From: Streptomyces antimycoticus | GTDB taxonomy: Bacteria > Actinomycetota > Actinomycetes > Streptomycetales > Streptomycetaceae | Assembly (NCBI RefSeq): GCF_005405925.1 | Contig: NZ_BJHV01000001.1 | Location: forward strand, 10,602,001-10,666,000 | Reading direction: 5' to 3' | DNA: 64,000 nt | Shown here: positions 33,352 to 41,557 of the stretch, in pieces | Numbering within the stretch: position 1 is the stretch's first letter | How the letters are laid out: each line of letters opens with the position of its first letter | The notes under the pieces: model-generated | Databases searched by the model: none | Told to the model about the DNA's origin: nothing | The model's input: the letters and a program-made list of their open reading frames with translations, nothing else | Translations under genes and position numbers: made by a program

Positions 33352-33570
33352 GGTCCATGGCGGCTTCGGCCGGGAGACGGCGCGCATGCCGTCCGGCCGG
33401 CAGGCGAAGGCCATGCCACCCGAAGCCCTCGCCGTCGAACTGACCGGCGCGATCCCGTCCGCCTGCAGGGACATGTGCGAAGCCCGGCCGGTTTGCCAGA
33501 GCTGGGCGAAGGCGCGGCCTCCGCGGCTGCGGACGGCGTCGGTGACGCGCTGCCATCCGGCCATGTGCTC
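33352..33570 (-). pseudogene. Old-yellow-enzyme (alkene reductase) fragment
   Basis: AGWQRVTDAVRSRGGRAFAQ, then LWQTGRASHMSLQADGIAPV and SSTARA, matches the substrate/FMN region of NADH:flavin oxidoreductases (QLWHTGRVSHP in typical members), ending FACRPDGMRAVSRPK. About 70 residues remain. It is fused head-on to the end of the LacI remnant. Confidence 0.65.
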
Positions 33571-33746
33571 CGCGGTATGAAGGCATCTCGGACGCGTTCG
33601 TCACACCCAGGTAAGCCACTCGCGGGAGCACGATCGATCACATGGTGCCCTGATAGCGGCCGCGCGAGGGCGCCAGCTCGAGCTACTGCGGCCAAGGTTC
33701 CAGGAAACTCGAAGAACCGCCCCCCGCCAGGGCGCGCGCCGGGAGC

Positions 33747-33881
33747 GCGGTCGAGGAGACCCCGGGCCAGACCCCGGGCCCGCTCGGCGGTCGGAACCAG
33801 GATCGTCGTGATCACCTTCCTGCCGCGGACGGCGCCAGTGATACCGATCTCGTGCATGAGGCGATCGACGGTGCAGCGGGC
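33747..33881 (-). pseudogene. IS3-family OrfB fragment
   Basis: ARCTVDRLMHEIGITGAVRG, then RKVITTILVPTAERA, is the segment before the integrase core of IS3-type transposases (CTVDRLMRELGITG-VRG-K). No catalytic part remains. Confidence 0.6.
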
Positions 33882-33911
33882 GGCAGCCTGGATCGCGAGG
33901 AGAACGTTCGT

Positions 33912-33975
33912 CGTGGTCGACGTCACCGAGATCTACGTCCACTGGTACGCGGGCCGTCCGGAAGGCGAGCGGCAG
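33912..33975 (+). pseudogene. IS21-type IstA N-terminal fragment
   Basis: VDVTEIYVHWYAGRPEGE corresponds to the beginning of IstA-like transposases (EIYVHWYAGRS...). Only about 20 residues remain, directly beside the IS3 fragment. Confidence 0.45.
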
Positions 33976-34349
33976 CCTTCGATCCAGCGCAAGTCAACTC
34001 CGCGCTATCCGCCCGCGCGACTGTGCTGGTCAAGAACTGACCCTTCACTGCCCTGACGTCAGCGGCCCCGTCGGTTGTTGACAGCGGGATCACAGGGGCT
34101 TCGCGAGTGCTGGGCGGCGTGGGTCACCGTGGGTCAGAGCCGATGCCGCGCATGGGGGAGGCGGCCTGGAGCTGCTGGTGCGGCGCCTGAACGGGACGCG
34201 CGCAGGGGATCCGGGGTCGAGAGATCCGAAGCAGTCGGTGACGTCGCCCGCCAGCCTGGATCGCCGCGGTCCGCCATGGACGGTGACCTTGATCGTTCGA
34301 CCTCGTCGACCTGCTCAGCGCACCGCCGACTTACCGGTTCGATCCGTAG
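33976..34349. other. Region without a recognisable gene
   Basis: Nothing convincing on either strand. It separates the IS remnants from the three-gene cassette that starts at 34400. Confidence 0.35.
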
Positions 34350-34366
34350 TACCATTCCGATTGGTA
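34350..34366. promoter_or_regulatory. Inverted repeat upstream of the three-gene cassette
   Basis: TACCA-TTCCGAT-TGGTA, 5-7-5, about 34 bases before the first ATG of the cassette. A likely autoregulatory site if the first gene encodes a DNA-binding antitoxin-like protein. Confidence 0.45.
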
Positions 34367-34399
34367 GATCCGAGGGTGTCACGACAGGAGGGCCGTCGC

Positions 34400-34822
34400 A
34401 TGCCGGCAGCAGGCGAGACGGAGCGTGCCCCGAACATCGCCAAGAACGTATGGGACGCCGCAGGCCGCCGTGCTAAGAACGAAGGCCTTCCCCTCATCTG
34501 GGTGGCCTCCCGAGCCCTCACCGACTACGCGGCCGGGACTCTCGCGCTGCCGCGCACCTCTCCGAACCCTGAGGCGCGCGACCGGCGAGGCCGCACCATC
34601 TTCACCACTGATGCCGTATGGCACGCGGCCAACGAGCGCCGCACCAAGGACGAGGTCCGGTCCATGTCCGCCCTCGTCGAGATCCTGCTGGACGCCTACG
34701 CCCGGGGCGAGGTCCACACCCACGCCCGCATGGTCACCACCGGCCAGCGCGACGCCCTCGCCTTCGCCGGCGCCCCCGACGGCCCCACGGGCGCTACGCG
34801 CTCCACACTGTCCGTAGCCTGA
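34400..34822 (+). CDS. Small protein with duplicated RHH-like motif (antitoxin-like)
   Basis: 140 residues. AGGAGGG lies seven bases before the ATG. Two similar segments occur: NVWDAAGRRAKNEGLPLI then WVASRALTDYAAG (about 16-46), and AVWHAANERRTKDEVRSMSA then LVEILLDAYARG (about 74-105). Each has a V-W-AA-R-K helix followed by a second helix ending in Y-A-G, as expected for a tandem ribbon-helix-helix-like fold. A low-complexity tail follows. It is the first gene of a tight three-gene unit with the DUF6247-like and RelE-like genes. I infer a DNA-binding antitoxin or autoregulator; no named family was recognised. Confidence 0.6.
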   Translation: MPAAGETERAPNIAKNVWDAAGRRAKNEGLPLIWVASRALTDYAAGTLALPRTSPNPEARDRRGRTIFTTDAVWHAANERRTKDEVRSMSALVEILLDAYARGEVHTHARMVTTGQRDALAFAGAPDGPTGATRSTLSVA

Positions 34823-34848
34823 CCGCCACCACCGAAGGAATGCCGCTC

Positions 34849-35192
34849 ATGACCGCCGCGCCGCTCGGCTCAGGGGCCGTGCCCCCCATGCCGGACAGGA
34901 CGCCCAAAGCGCTCCGCGCCGCCATCGCCCAGCACGCGCCGCAACTCCTTGTGGACTTCGACCGGCATTGGCGTCGCGACATCGCCGATGCCTACGACCT
35001 CGCGCCGGTCCCCGCCTTCATGGCCCGCTGGTGGGGGAATACGCCGTCTCCCGCGACCCGCGCCTGGAGGCGAAAGTGCACGCCCTGGAGGACGAGGCCG
35101 ACCGGGAGACCGACTACAGCCGTGCCAAAGCCCTCATTGAGGAAGCCGGGAACCTGCGCCGTCAGGCGGCGAAGGCGGAGCCCGGCCAGTGA
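34849..35192 (+). CDS. DUF6247-like protein with one frameshift
   Basis: The first frame reads TPKALRAAIAQHAPQLLVDF, then DRHWRRDIADAYDLAPVPAF and MARWWG. After the G run at about 35033-35037 the sense continues in the next frame, EYAVSRDPRLEAKVHALEDE and RAKALIEEAGNLRRQAAKAE, to the stop at 35192. One added G (GGGGG to GGGGGG) restores a 114-residue protein like the small acidic DUF6247 family of actinomycetes. GAAGGA lies nine bases before the chosen ATG. The stop overlaps the GTG of the next gene, so the pair is translationally coupled and this protein may be the direct partner of the toxin-like protein. Confidence 0.65.
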
Positions 35193-35512
35193 CCGACGGT
35201 TTCATGGGGCCGCCCTGGCAAGCGGACTGGACCAAGAAGGCCGAGGAAGACCGCGACGCCCTCCCAGAAGTGGCCCGCACCCTGGTGTACGCCGCCCGCG
35301 CCGAACTCGTCACCGCCGCCGACCCTTACTTCCGGGGCATCGACACCGACCGGGACCTTCCAGCCGGGATGAGCGTGGAACCGGCCCAATCCACCCGCCC
35401 CGGCGGTCAGCACGTCCTCTACTTCGACCACGGACGTGGCTGGCTGCGGTACCAATTCACCAGGAGAACCACCGACCCTCAGCTCGTGATCGAAGAGTGC
35501 TTCTGGCAGTGA
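35189..35512 (+). CDS. RelE/ParE-like small protein (toxin candidate)
   Basis: 107 residues, GTG start overlapping the upstream stop (GTGA). Features: WQADWTKKAEEDRDALPEVA, a helical start; RTLVYAARAELVTAADPYF; then beta strands QHVLYFDHGRGWLRYQFTRR and TDPQLVIEECFWQ. This helix-helix-sheet order and size match RelE/ParE-type interferase or gyrase toxins, but I see no certain active-site pattern. Context (small basic protein behind two small partner genes) supports a type II toxin-antitoxin role. It could also be a non-toxic relative. Confidence 0.55.
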   Translation: MTDGFMGPPWQADWTKKAEEDRDALPEVARTLVYAARAELVTAADPYFRGIDTDRDLPAGMSVEPAQSTRPGGQHVLYFDHGRGWLRYQFTRRTTDPQLVIEECFWQ

Positions 35513-35738
35513 GCCGATCACACTACTCGCTCCTTGACGGCCGACCGACACTCGCCCGGTGTAGAGAGGCGCCGTCCCGTCGGACTCATCCCTGAGTCCG
35601 AGCTGCGCACGAGTAGCCGCGTGTGATCATTTCTCCGGCGGCACATCGACCCCCAACGCCCCCCTGCGGACATTCCGCAGCGGGCACCGGCGACCGGCGC
35701 GCCGACGCTTGTCGGGGCTGCGTAGCTGCCCCTGCTGG

Positions 35739-35895
35739 GGTGCGGGTGCTGCGCGTGAGCGACCACCGCACTCTGCTGTTCCACCGGGTCCGTCACATCG
35801 CCCTCGACGGGGCGGGCATGGCCCTGTTCGCCGAACGGGCCGCTGAGGTCTACAGCCATCTGTACGAGGGCAGGCCGGTGCCGACAAGCGGCTGG
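35739..35895 (+). pseudogene. NRPS condensation-domain fragment
   Basis: SDHRTLLFHRVRHIALDGAG, then MALFAERAAEVYSHLYEGRP and VPTSG, matches the region around the HHxxxDG active-site motif of condensation domains (here RHIALDG, first His replaced). Only about 50 residues are left. No other NRPS domain is nearby. Confidence 0.6.
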
Positions 35896-35939
35896 AGCGG
35901 GCTTCGGGCGCTGATCGACCGCACGCGACATCTGTTCGC

Positions 35940-36218
35940 GCATGCACCTGCACACCGGGCTGCGGTTCGTGCGGATGATGACCGGTTCGGACACCACGAT
36001 CCGCGTGTCCCGCCTGTCGCCGATCACCGTCCGCCCCCGGCGGGACGCTTCGCGCCGCTGTCATGTTTCGCCGACGACCTGCCCGGTACCCCCGACGGGG
36101 TGCTGCCGCGAGCGGCACAACGTGATCGTGCCGCCCAACTCCTGGGTGGACATGCAGATACCACGCGGAGTCTCACACCAGTTCAATGCGGTCGGTCCGC
36201 GCACCTGGACAGGCCTCG
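35940..36218 (+). pseudogene. Cupin-domain remnant
   Basis: MHLHTGLRFVRMMTGSDTTI and, further on in the same frame, NVIVPPNSWVDMQIPRGVSH then QFNAVGP look like the two strands of a cupin barrel (HxH-type first motif, PRGVSHQ second). The middle is corrupted. Confidence 0.4.
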
Positions 36219-36295
36219 CACCCGGGGGTCCGACCCGGCCCGCGGATCCGGCCACCGGCCGAGCCGACCGGCCGCCGCCCAGCACGTCGAGGGCC

Positions 36296-36530
36296 GCCCC
36301 AGCGCTTACGTCGACGACGTCGTCGGCACATCCAAGGCCACCCACCACCTGATCAACCTCGGGCACCGCCGGATCGCCTTCACACATACCATCAACCCCG
36401 CGGCTGCCGTTTCAGCTCACGCGAGCGCCTCCTCGGTTACCGGCAGGCGCTCACCGAGGCGGGCATCCCCTGGACGACGACCTGGTGGTTACCAACCCCG
36501 CCCCGCGACAAGCGCGGCACCACTTCAGGC
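36296..36530 (+). pseudogene. LacI-family regulator fragment
   Basis: YVDDVVGTSKATHHLINLGH, RRIAFTHTINP, then in another frame RFSSRERLLGYRQALTEAGI. This is the centre of a LacI sensor domain (LGHRRIA, RERLLGYRQAL). It is distinct from the LacI remnant at 32735. A frame change occurs near 36405. Confidence 0.65.
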
Positions 36531-36889
36531 CGTCGGGAAGCCGCTGAGCCTGCGCCGGGCAGCCGGATGGAACCGCTCGCCACGTCGTTCGATGACGACG
36601 TCGCGCCAGGGCCGCCGCGCTGTCGACGGCGGGGCCGTGGTCAGAGGCCGAACCGTGCGATGAGCTGCCTCTTGATGCGTTGGTGGGGAAAGATGGCCCG
36701 GCTTCATGGGCTCCGAGGCAGTGGAGGGGCGGATGTCGGTGTACGGCCGGGTCCGCCCTCCGGGCTCACCCGTGGCTCGCCGCGCCGGTCGGGTGCAAGC
36801 AACACCGCAGCTCCACGGTTTGTGCGATCTCGCCCTCGGTCTTCCCGAGGTTTCCCCGTCTCCGGCGGAGGGCCTGCCATAGTGAGCCC
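36531..36889. other. Intergenic region, nothing recognised
   Basis: No supported gene on either strand. The last bases carry the likely promoter of the methyltransferase (CATAGT at 36878-36883). Confidence 0.35.
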
Positions 36890-37714
36890 ATGACCGACGC
36901 GTACGAGCGGATGATGCGGGCCAACCAGTCGAACTGGGACGCCCGGACGCCGGTCCACCTCGCCAGCCGGTTCTACGGGATCGACGGGGAGCCCGACCCG
37001 TTTCGCTGGTTCGCCCCGTGGGAGTGGGAGGACCTCGGTGAGGTGGCCGGCCGCGACGTGCTGCACCTGCAGTGCCACCTCGGCACGGAGACGATTGCCT
37101 TCGCGCGGCGCGGGGCGCGGACCGTCGGCCTCGACTTCTCCGCGGCCTCTGTGACGGCGGCGAGAAGCGTCGCGGCGCGTGCCGGCTTCGACGTGAGGTA
37201 CGTACAGGCCAATGTGTACGACGCCGTAGAGGCCCTTGGCGGGCGGCGGTTCGACGTCGTCTACACCGGCAAGGGTGCCCTGTGCTATCTCCCCGACCTG
37301 AACCGCTGGGCCGGTGTCGTCGCCCAACTGCTGCGCCCCGGCGGCCGCTTGTACGTCGTGGAGTTCCACCCGCTCCTCAACTCGCTGGGCCCCAAACCCG
37401 CCCCTGGGGAGGGTCCCGAACTCCTGCTCAGGCATGACTACTTGGGTGGCAGCGGCCCCGTACACCGCGACGCGACACACACCTACACCGACGGCCCGGC
37501 GGTCGAGGGCGCCACCGACAGCTACGAGTGGATGCACGGGCTGGGCGAGGTCGTCAACGCCCTGATCGGAGCCGGTCTGGACATCCGACGGCTGCGCGAG
37601 AGCCCTGAACTGCCCTGGCCGCGCTGGCCCCATATGGTTCGTGGCTCATCCGGCTGGTGGCGGCTGCCGGAGCCGGGGATCCCTCTGCTGTACGGACTGT
37701 TGGCATCCCGCTGA
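36890..37714 (+). CDS. Class I SAM-dependent methyltransferase
   Basis: 274 residues, cytosolic. The Rossmann motifs are in order: DVLHLQCHLGTETIAFARRG (motif I, with Cys-His in place of Gly-Gly), RTVGLDFSAASVTAAR (motif II), FDVRYVQANVYDAV, FDVVYTGKGALCYLPDLNRW (motif IV) and LRPGGRLYVVEFHPLLNSLG. The C-terminal part EWMHGLGEVVNALIGAGLDI is usual for Methyltransf_11/25-type enzymes. The ATG directly follows a TAGTGAGCCC stretch without a clear ribosome site. It stands alone, so substrate is unknown. Confidence 0.88.
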   Translation: MTDAYERMMRANQSNWDARTPVHLASRFYGIDGEPDPFRWFAPWEWEDLGEVAGRDVLHLQCHLGTETIAFARRGARTVGLDFSAASVTAARSVAARAGFDVRYVQANVYDAVEALGGRRFDVVYTGKGALCYLPDLNRWAGVVAQLLRPGGRLYVVEFHPLLNSLGPKPAPGEGPELLLRHDYLGGSGPVHRDATHTYTDGPAVEGATDSYEWMHGLGEVVNALIGAGLDIRRLRESPELPWPRWPHMVRGSSGWWRLPEPGIPLLYGLLASR

Positions 37715-37794
37715 GCGAGCTGTGTCGGCTGGCCTGCGGTGCGCTGTGAGGGCCCGACCTCTGCCGTCGGGGTGGAGTTCGTGAGACCCCGTAT

Positions 37795-38256
37795 GTGACG
37801 GGGATCACGTTGGAGGGAAAACCTGGCGTCCGTGCTCGATGTCTTGCGGGTGTGAGATCAGTCAGGAAGACACCGGGCGAACTGGACGAGGAACATCTCG
37901 TCCGGCTGGTGGCCAGAGGCGACCGTGCCGCGTTCGAGGAGCTGTACCGGCGTACCTCGCCGTGGATGGCGGTGCGGCTGCGCCGCCGCTGTGCGGACGA
38001 GCAGATCGTCGCCGAGGTCATGCAGGAGACGTATCTGGCGGTATGGCGCGCGGCGGGTGCGTTCATCGGGGCCGCGGCTGGGGGAACCGCCGTCGGCTGG
38101 CTGTGGACGATCGCGGCGCGTCGGCTCGTCGACGCGTTCCGGCGCAGGGCCCACCACGCGGAGCCGCCGCCCGCGACTGCCCGCAGCCCATGGCGCGCCC
38201 GCCGCCGAGGAGGAGGCGCTCGCGGCGACCGTCGGTGGAGAGGTCGGGGAGCCTCC
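37795..38256 (+). pseudogene. ECF sigma factor, region 2 only
   Basis: ELDEEHLVRLVARGDRAAFE and ELYRRTSPWMAVRLRRRCAD are sigma region 2.1-2.2, followed by AEVMQETYLAVWRAAGAF and GTAVGWLWTIAARRLVDAFR (regions 2.3-2.4). After a frame change the linker APAAEEEALAATVGGEVGEP can be read, then the sequence jumps into an unrelated membrane protein. Region 4 (the -35 binding HTH) is missing. The probable cause is a deletion joining two genes of one operon. Confidence 0.75.
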
Positions 38257-38987
38257 GTGCACGTCGGGCAGACGATCTGGCTGCTCGGCCTGGCCGCGAC
38301 GGGCTTCGCGCTGCTGGTGCCGCGACCCCGCGCACCCGGCTGCTCGCCCTGACGCCCGTCCTGGCGGGCGCGGCCGTCGCCCTGCTCGTCCTCCCCTCCG
38401 ACCCGCGCCGGATATATGTCCTCGACAAGGCCGCCGCGGAGCTGGTGTGCGATGGCCCGGTTTGCGTGACCAGGACCCACCAGGCACGACTCACCGGCCT
38501 CGCGAGTCACGGCAAAAAGGCGCTGCGCCTGCTGCACGGCGTCCTGGGGCGCCGGGCGCCGGTCTCGGTCCGGGAGAACACCGCCGTACAGCCGGAGGGT
38601 TCCACGCCGCGGTGGTCCCGCAAGAGCGTGCTCATCGACTTCGACGACGACATCATCGCCGCCGCGAAGGGCGAGGAACTGACCTGGGCCGTGATCGCCA
38701 AAGGCATGGTGCCAGGGTGTTCCCCCGTCGGCTGGAGCGGCACGGGGGGAGAGGACATCGCGCGGACTGTCGCGGTGGACTGGGTCCTCGGCGACCTCAA
38801 TTCGATGCCCGGCCAGGAGTCACCGAACTTGCGGCGCGAGGTCGACACCCAGGCCCGCGCGGTGCGGAAGGAGCTCGAAGCGCTGCCACGGGCCAAGCAG
38901 CTCTCGCGGATCAACGCGATGCGCGCCGCCGCGCTCTCCTGCGAGGGAGACGCACTCGACGCGCTGACCGGCGGTGCGCACCGATGA
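38257..38987 (+). pseudogene. Membrane protein of an ABC-type exporter locus, C-terminal part
   Basis: HVGQTIWLLGLAATGFALLV continues, after a one-base shift near 38325, as RLLALTPVLAGAAVALLVLP and a long soluble tail: VLDKAAAELVCDGPVCVTRT, RWSRKSVLIDFDDDIIAAAK, GMVPGCSPVGWSGTGGEDIA and NAMRAAALSCEGDALDALTG. Two membrane helices and two Cys pairs are visible. The 5' part was lost in the deletion that also removed the end of the sigma gene. I recognise it only as part of actinobacterial membrane loci next to ABC transporters. Confidence 0.55.
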
Positions 38988-39559
38988 GATGGCTGACGCT
39001 GTACGCGCGCTCGCGTCAGGTACCCGCGTCACTGGCCGCGGTGGTGATCAGCACGGTGACGGTGTGGGCACTCGCCCGGGACGGCAGCGGGGTGCCGGGT
39101 GATCCGCGGTTGCCCGCGCTCGTCCTCGCCGCGGGAGCGATCGCGGTCTCGACCGGGCTCAGCGGGCAGGACCTCGCGCTGGACCGGACGGCCGCGATCC
39201 GCTGGGCACCCCGCAGGGCGGTGCATGTGCTGCTCGCCGACGCGGTCGTCGCCGTGGTGCTGCTGGCGGTGCAGGCGACGGGGAAGGACCTGGCCACCGC
39301 CGCGTTCGTCGTGCGGGACAGCGCGGGCCTGATGGGGCTCGCCGCAGTCGGGGCGGCGGTGTGCGGGGGGCAGTACGCGTGGACGCTGCCGTTCGCCTGG
39401 CTCTCGTTCTCGTTCGTCGCCCCGCCCCCGACGAGCGTGCCGACGCAGGTGGTGTCCTGGATACTGCTGCCCCCCGACACGGCGGCGGGCACGTGGACAG
39501 CCCTGGTCCTCACGATCGCCGGTACCACGGCCTACGCCGTCGCGGGACCGAGGCGGTAG
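38984..39559 (+). CDS. Polytopic membrane protein
   Basis: 191 residues with about five to six hydrophobic helices: SRQVPASLAAVVISTVTVWA, LPALVLAAGAIAVSTGLS, AVHVLLADAVVAVVLLAVQA, SAGLMGLAAVGAAVCGGQYA, LPFAWLSFSFVA and TWTALVLTIAGTTAYAVAG. The ATG overlaps the upstream stop (ATGA), so it was the last gene of the sigma/membrane operon. It appears intact while its upstream partners are broken. Probably a permease component; function unknown. Confidence 0.65.
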   Translation: MRWLTLYARSRQVPASLAAVVISTVTVWALARDGSGVPGDPRLPALVLAAGAIAVSTGLSGQDLALDRTAAIRWAPRRAVHVLLADAVVAVVLLAVQATGKDLATAAFVVRDSAGLMGLAAVGAAVCGGQYAWTLPFAWLSFSFVAPPPTSVPTQVVSWILLPPDTAAGTWTALVLTIAGTTAYAVAGPRR

Positions 39560-39675
39560 TCGGTCCGGACCACCGGGCCGGGGCGGGGCCATCGGGTGCG
39601 CCGCGGACTCGCCGCGGCGCCACGGGGCGATGGGCGGCCGCTGCGGGGCGGTGGCCGGCCGCTGCGGGCCACCAA

Positions 39676-39859
39676 TCAGTAGGTGTTGGCCAGGCCCAGC
39701 CGACGGGACAGCGGACCACCGCACCACCAGCCTGTCGCGAGCACAGCCCCGGCGATAAGCAGGGGCCCCGGCGAGCAGCGGGGCCTGCCAACGGCACGCC
39801 GGGCCAGTCTCGCCAGCTCGTTCTGCCACCGGGACCGGGCCCGGGACCGGCTGGCCGCC
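39676..39859 (-). pseudogene. Short C-terminal remnant next to IS copy 2
   Basis: A minus-strand frame reads RWQNELARLARRAVGRPRCS, then PGPLLIAGAVLATGWWCGGP and LSRRLGLANTY before a stop. One hydrophobic helix is present. It ends at the IS701 insertion, so the front of the gene is lost. Family not recognised. Confidence 0.3.
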
Positions 39860-41312
39860 TAATACTCCAGTGCGGTTTCGTGATCTATCCAGCGGGTCCG
39901 TCGGTGGAGCGTCGTTGGTAGTGGCTGCGTCGGGCTGCGGCCTGGTGGCGTCTGCGCCAGGTGGACCAGTGCAGCAGTCTGGCGGCAGTCATGGCCGGTG
40001 GGGCGAAGACGGCGACGAGCAGGTGACGGATCTCCGGGACGGTCAGGATGATCGGGTCGTGGCTGCGGTCGGGATGTTGCGGATCGGCAGGCCGGGCGGG
40101 GTTCGCGTCGGCGGCGAGAGCGGTCAGGAAGGCCAGGGCCGGCATGGCGAGCGTGATGTGCCGGTGCCATGAGGTCCAGTGCCTGACCTGGTAGTGATCC
40201 AGGCCGACCTGGCTCTTGGCGGCCTGGAAGCACTCCTCGACGCTCCAGCGGACACCGGCGACGCGGACGAGCTCGTGCAGGGTGATCTGGGTGGGTGACC
40301 AGCACAGGTAGAAGGCGAGTTCACCGGTGGTCCGGTTGCGGCGGATCAGCAGGTGACGATGGACGCCGGTGCCGATGTGGATCCAGGCCCAGTCGTAGTA
40401 GCGCGGGCCCTTCGCGCCGGCTCCGGCGCTGTGCCGCTGCCAGGCAGAGGCGGGCAAGCGGTCGGCGAGGACATCGGCGCGGACAGGGGTGCGGCCCTGG
40501 TTGATCCGGACCCGGGTGGAGCAGGCGACGGCCATCACGTAGCCGATGCCGATCCGCTCCAGGCGTGCGCGTAACTGCGGGTCCTGGCCGTAGGCTTCGT
40601 CGCCGGTCACCCACGATGCAGTCACTCCGGCGTCCAACGCGGCGACGATCATCTCCTCGGCCAGCCGGGGCTTGGTCGCGAAGGGTAGGTCCTCGGGCAC
40701 CCCGGCAGCATGGCGGCGCTCGGGATCGGAGCACCAGGACCGCTCGGGCAGGTAGAGCCGTCGGTCGATCAGCGCGCGTCCCCGCTCAGTGGCGTAGGCG
40801 AGGAACACGCCGACCTGGGAGTTCTCGATCCGGCCAGCTGTGCCGGTGTACTGGCGTTGCACCCCCGCCGACATGCTGCCTTTCTTCACGAAGCCGGTCT
40901 CGTCCACGATGAGAACGCCGTCGTCGCCGAGGTGGTCGACAACGTAGGCGCGGACATCGTCACGGAGGGCGTCGGCATCCCAGCGGGCATAGCGCAGCAG
41001 GCGCTGCATCGGCCCGGGCCGGGCCAGGCCGGCCTGTTCAGCCAGTTGCCAGCAGTTCTTCCGCTCGGTAGCCGACAGCAGCCCGAGCAAGTAGGCGCGG
41101 GCCGTGGCCCGAGGCTCAACTCGGCCGAACCGCCCGGCGATACGAGCCATGGCCTGGTCGAACAACACCCGCCAGCGGGCAGGGTCTACGCTATGGTCCG
41201 CGGCCACCGCACGATCTTCGTTTGTCCACACACCAACCGATGATCACGCGGTGGCCGTACCCGTTCCCAGCCGGGTTCGCCACAAGATCGCGAAGTCAGA
41301 CTGGAGTACTAA
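39859..41312 (-). mobile_element. IS701-family insertion sequence, copy 2
   Basis: 1446 bp (39863-41308), with the same ends as copy 1 and flanked by CTAA duplications (39859-39862, 41309-41312). The orientation is opposite to copy 1, so the 15.8 kb between them can invert by recombination. Confidence 0.93.
39885..41231 (-). CDS. IS701-family transposase
   Basis: 448 residues, identical to the protein of copy 1 except for one substitution (Pro for Leu in HITLAM-ALAFL). It keeps all three catalytic acids (VLIVDETGF, SWVTGDEAYG, SVEECFQAAK). Full length and probably active. Confidence 0.93.
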   Translation of the reverse strand: MWTNEDRAVAADHSVDPARWRVLFDQAMARIAGRFGRVEPRATARAYLLGLLSATERKNCWQLAEQAGLARPGPMQRLLRYARWDADALRDDVRAYVVDHLGDDGVLIVDETGFVKKGSMSAGVQRQYTGTAGRIENSQVGVFLAYATERGRALIDRRLYLPERSWCSDPERRHAAGVPEDLPFATKPRLAEEMIVAALDAGVTASWVTGDEAYGQDPQLRARLERIGIGYVMAVACSTRVRINQGRTPVRADVLADRLPASAWQRHSAGAGAKGPRYYDWAWIHIGTGVHRHLLIRRNRTTGELAFYLCWSPTQITLHELVRVAGVRWSVEECFQAAKSQVGLDHYQVRHWTSWHRHITLAMPALAFLTALAADANPARPADPQHPDRSHDPIILTVPEIRHLLVAVFAPPAMTAARLLHWSTWRRRHQAAARRSHYQRRSTDGPAG

Positions 41313-41557
41313 GCGCCAGATGCCCAACTGGACAAGGGCGCCGAGCCCCGCGGCCCGGCCTCGCACAGACGCGCCCCACATGACGTTGGCCGGGCCTACG
41401 AAGAGCAGATCCACCGGCCGGACAGCACATCTGACATGGAGGGTGTGCTGCCCGGGCATGTTGGTGACGGGCGATACGCCTGGCGTGGTGCTTGAACGGG
41501 GGCGAGGGCCTCTGGGTTCGGTGTGGATTGCGAGTCTGCACGATGCCGCGGGCTGTC
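41313..41557. other. Region right of IS copy 2
   Basis: A minus-strand frame (SPVTNMPGQHTLHVRCAVRP, then VDLLFVGPANVMWGASVRG) looks protein-like and runs into the IS, but I could not join it in frame to the fragment on the other side of the IS. No family recognised. Confidence 0.3.

Noticed and set aside
39676..41557. One gene interrupted by IS701 copy 2
   Set aside because: After removing the IS and one CTAA, the two flanking minus-strand frames do not join: a TAG lies in the frame of the downstream piece. They are treated as separate remnants.
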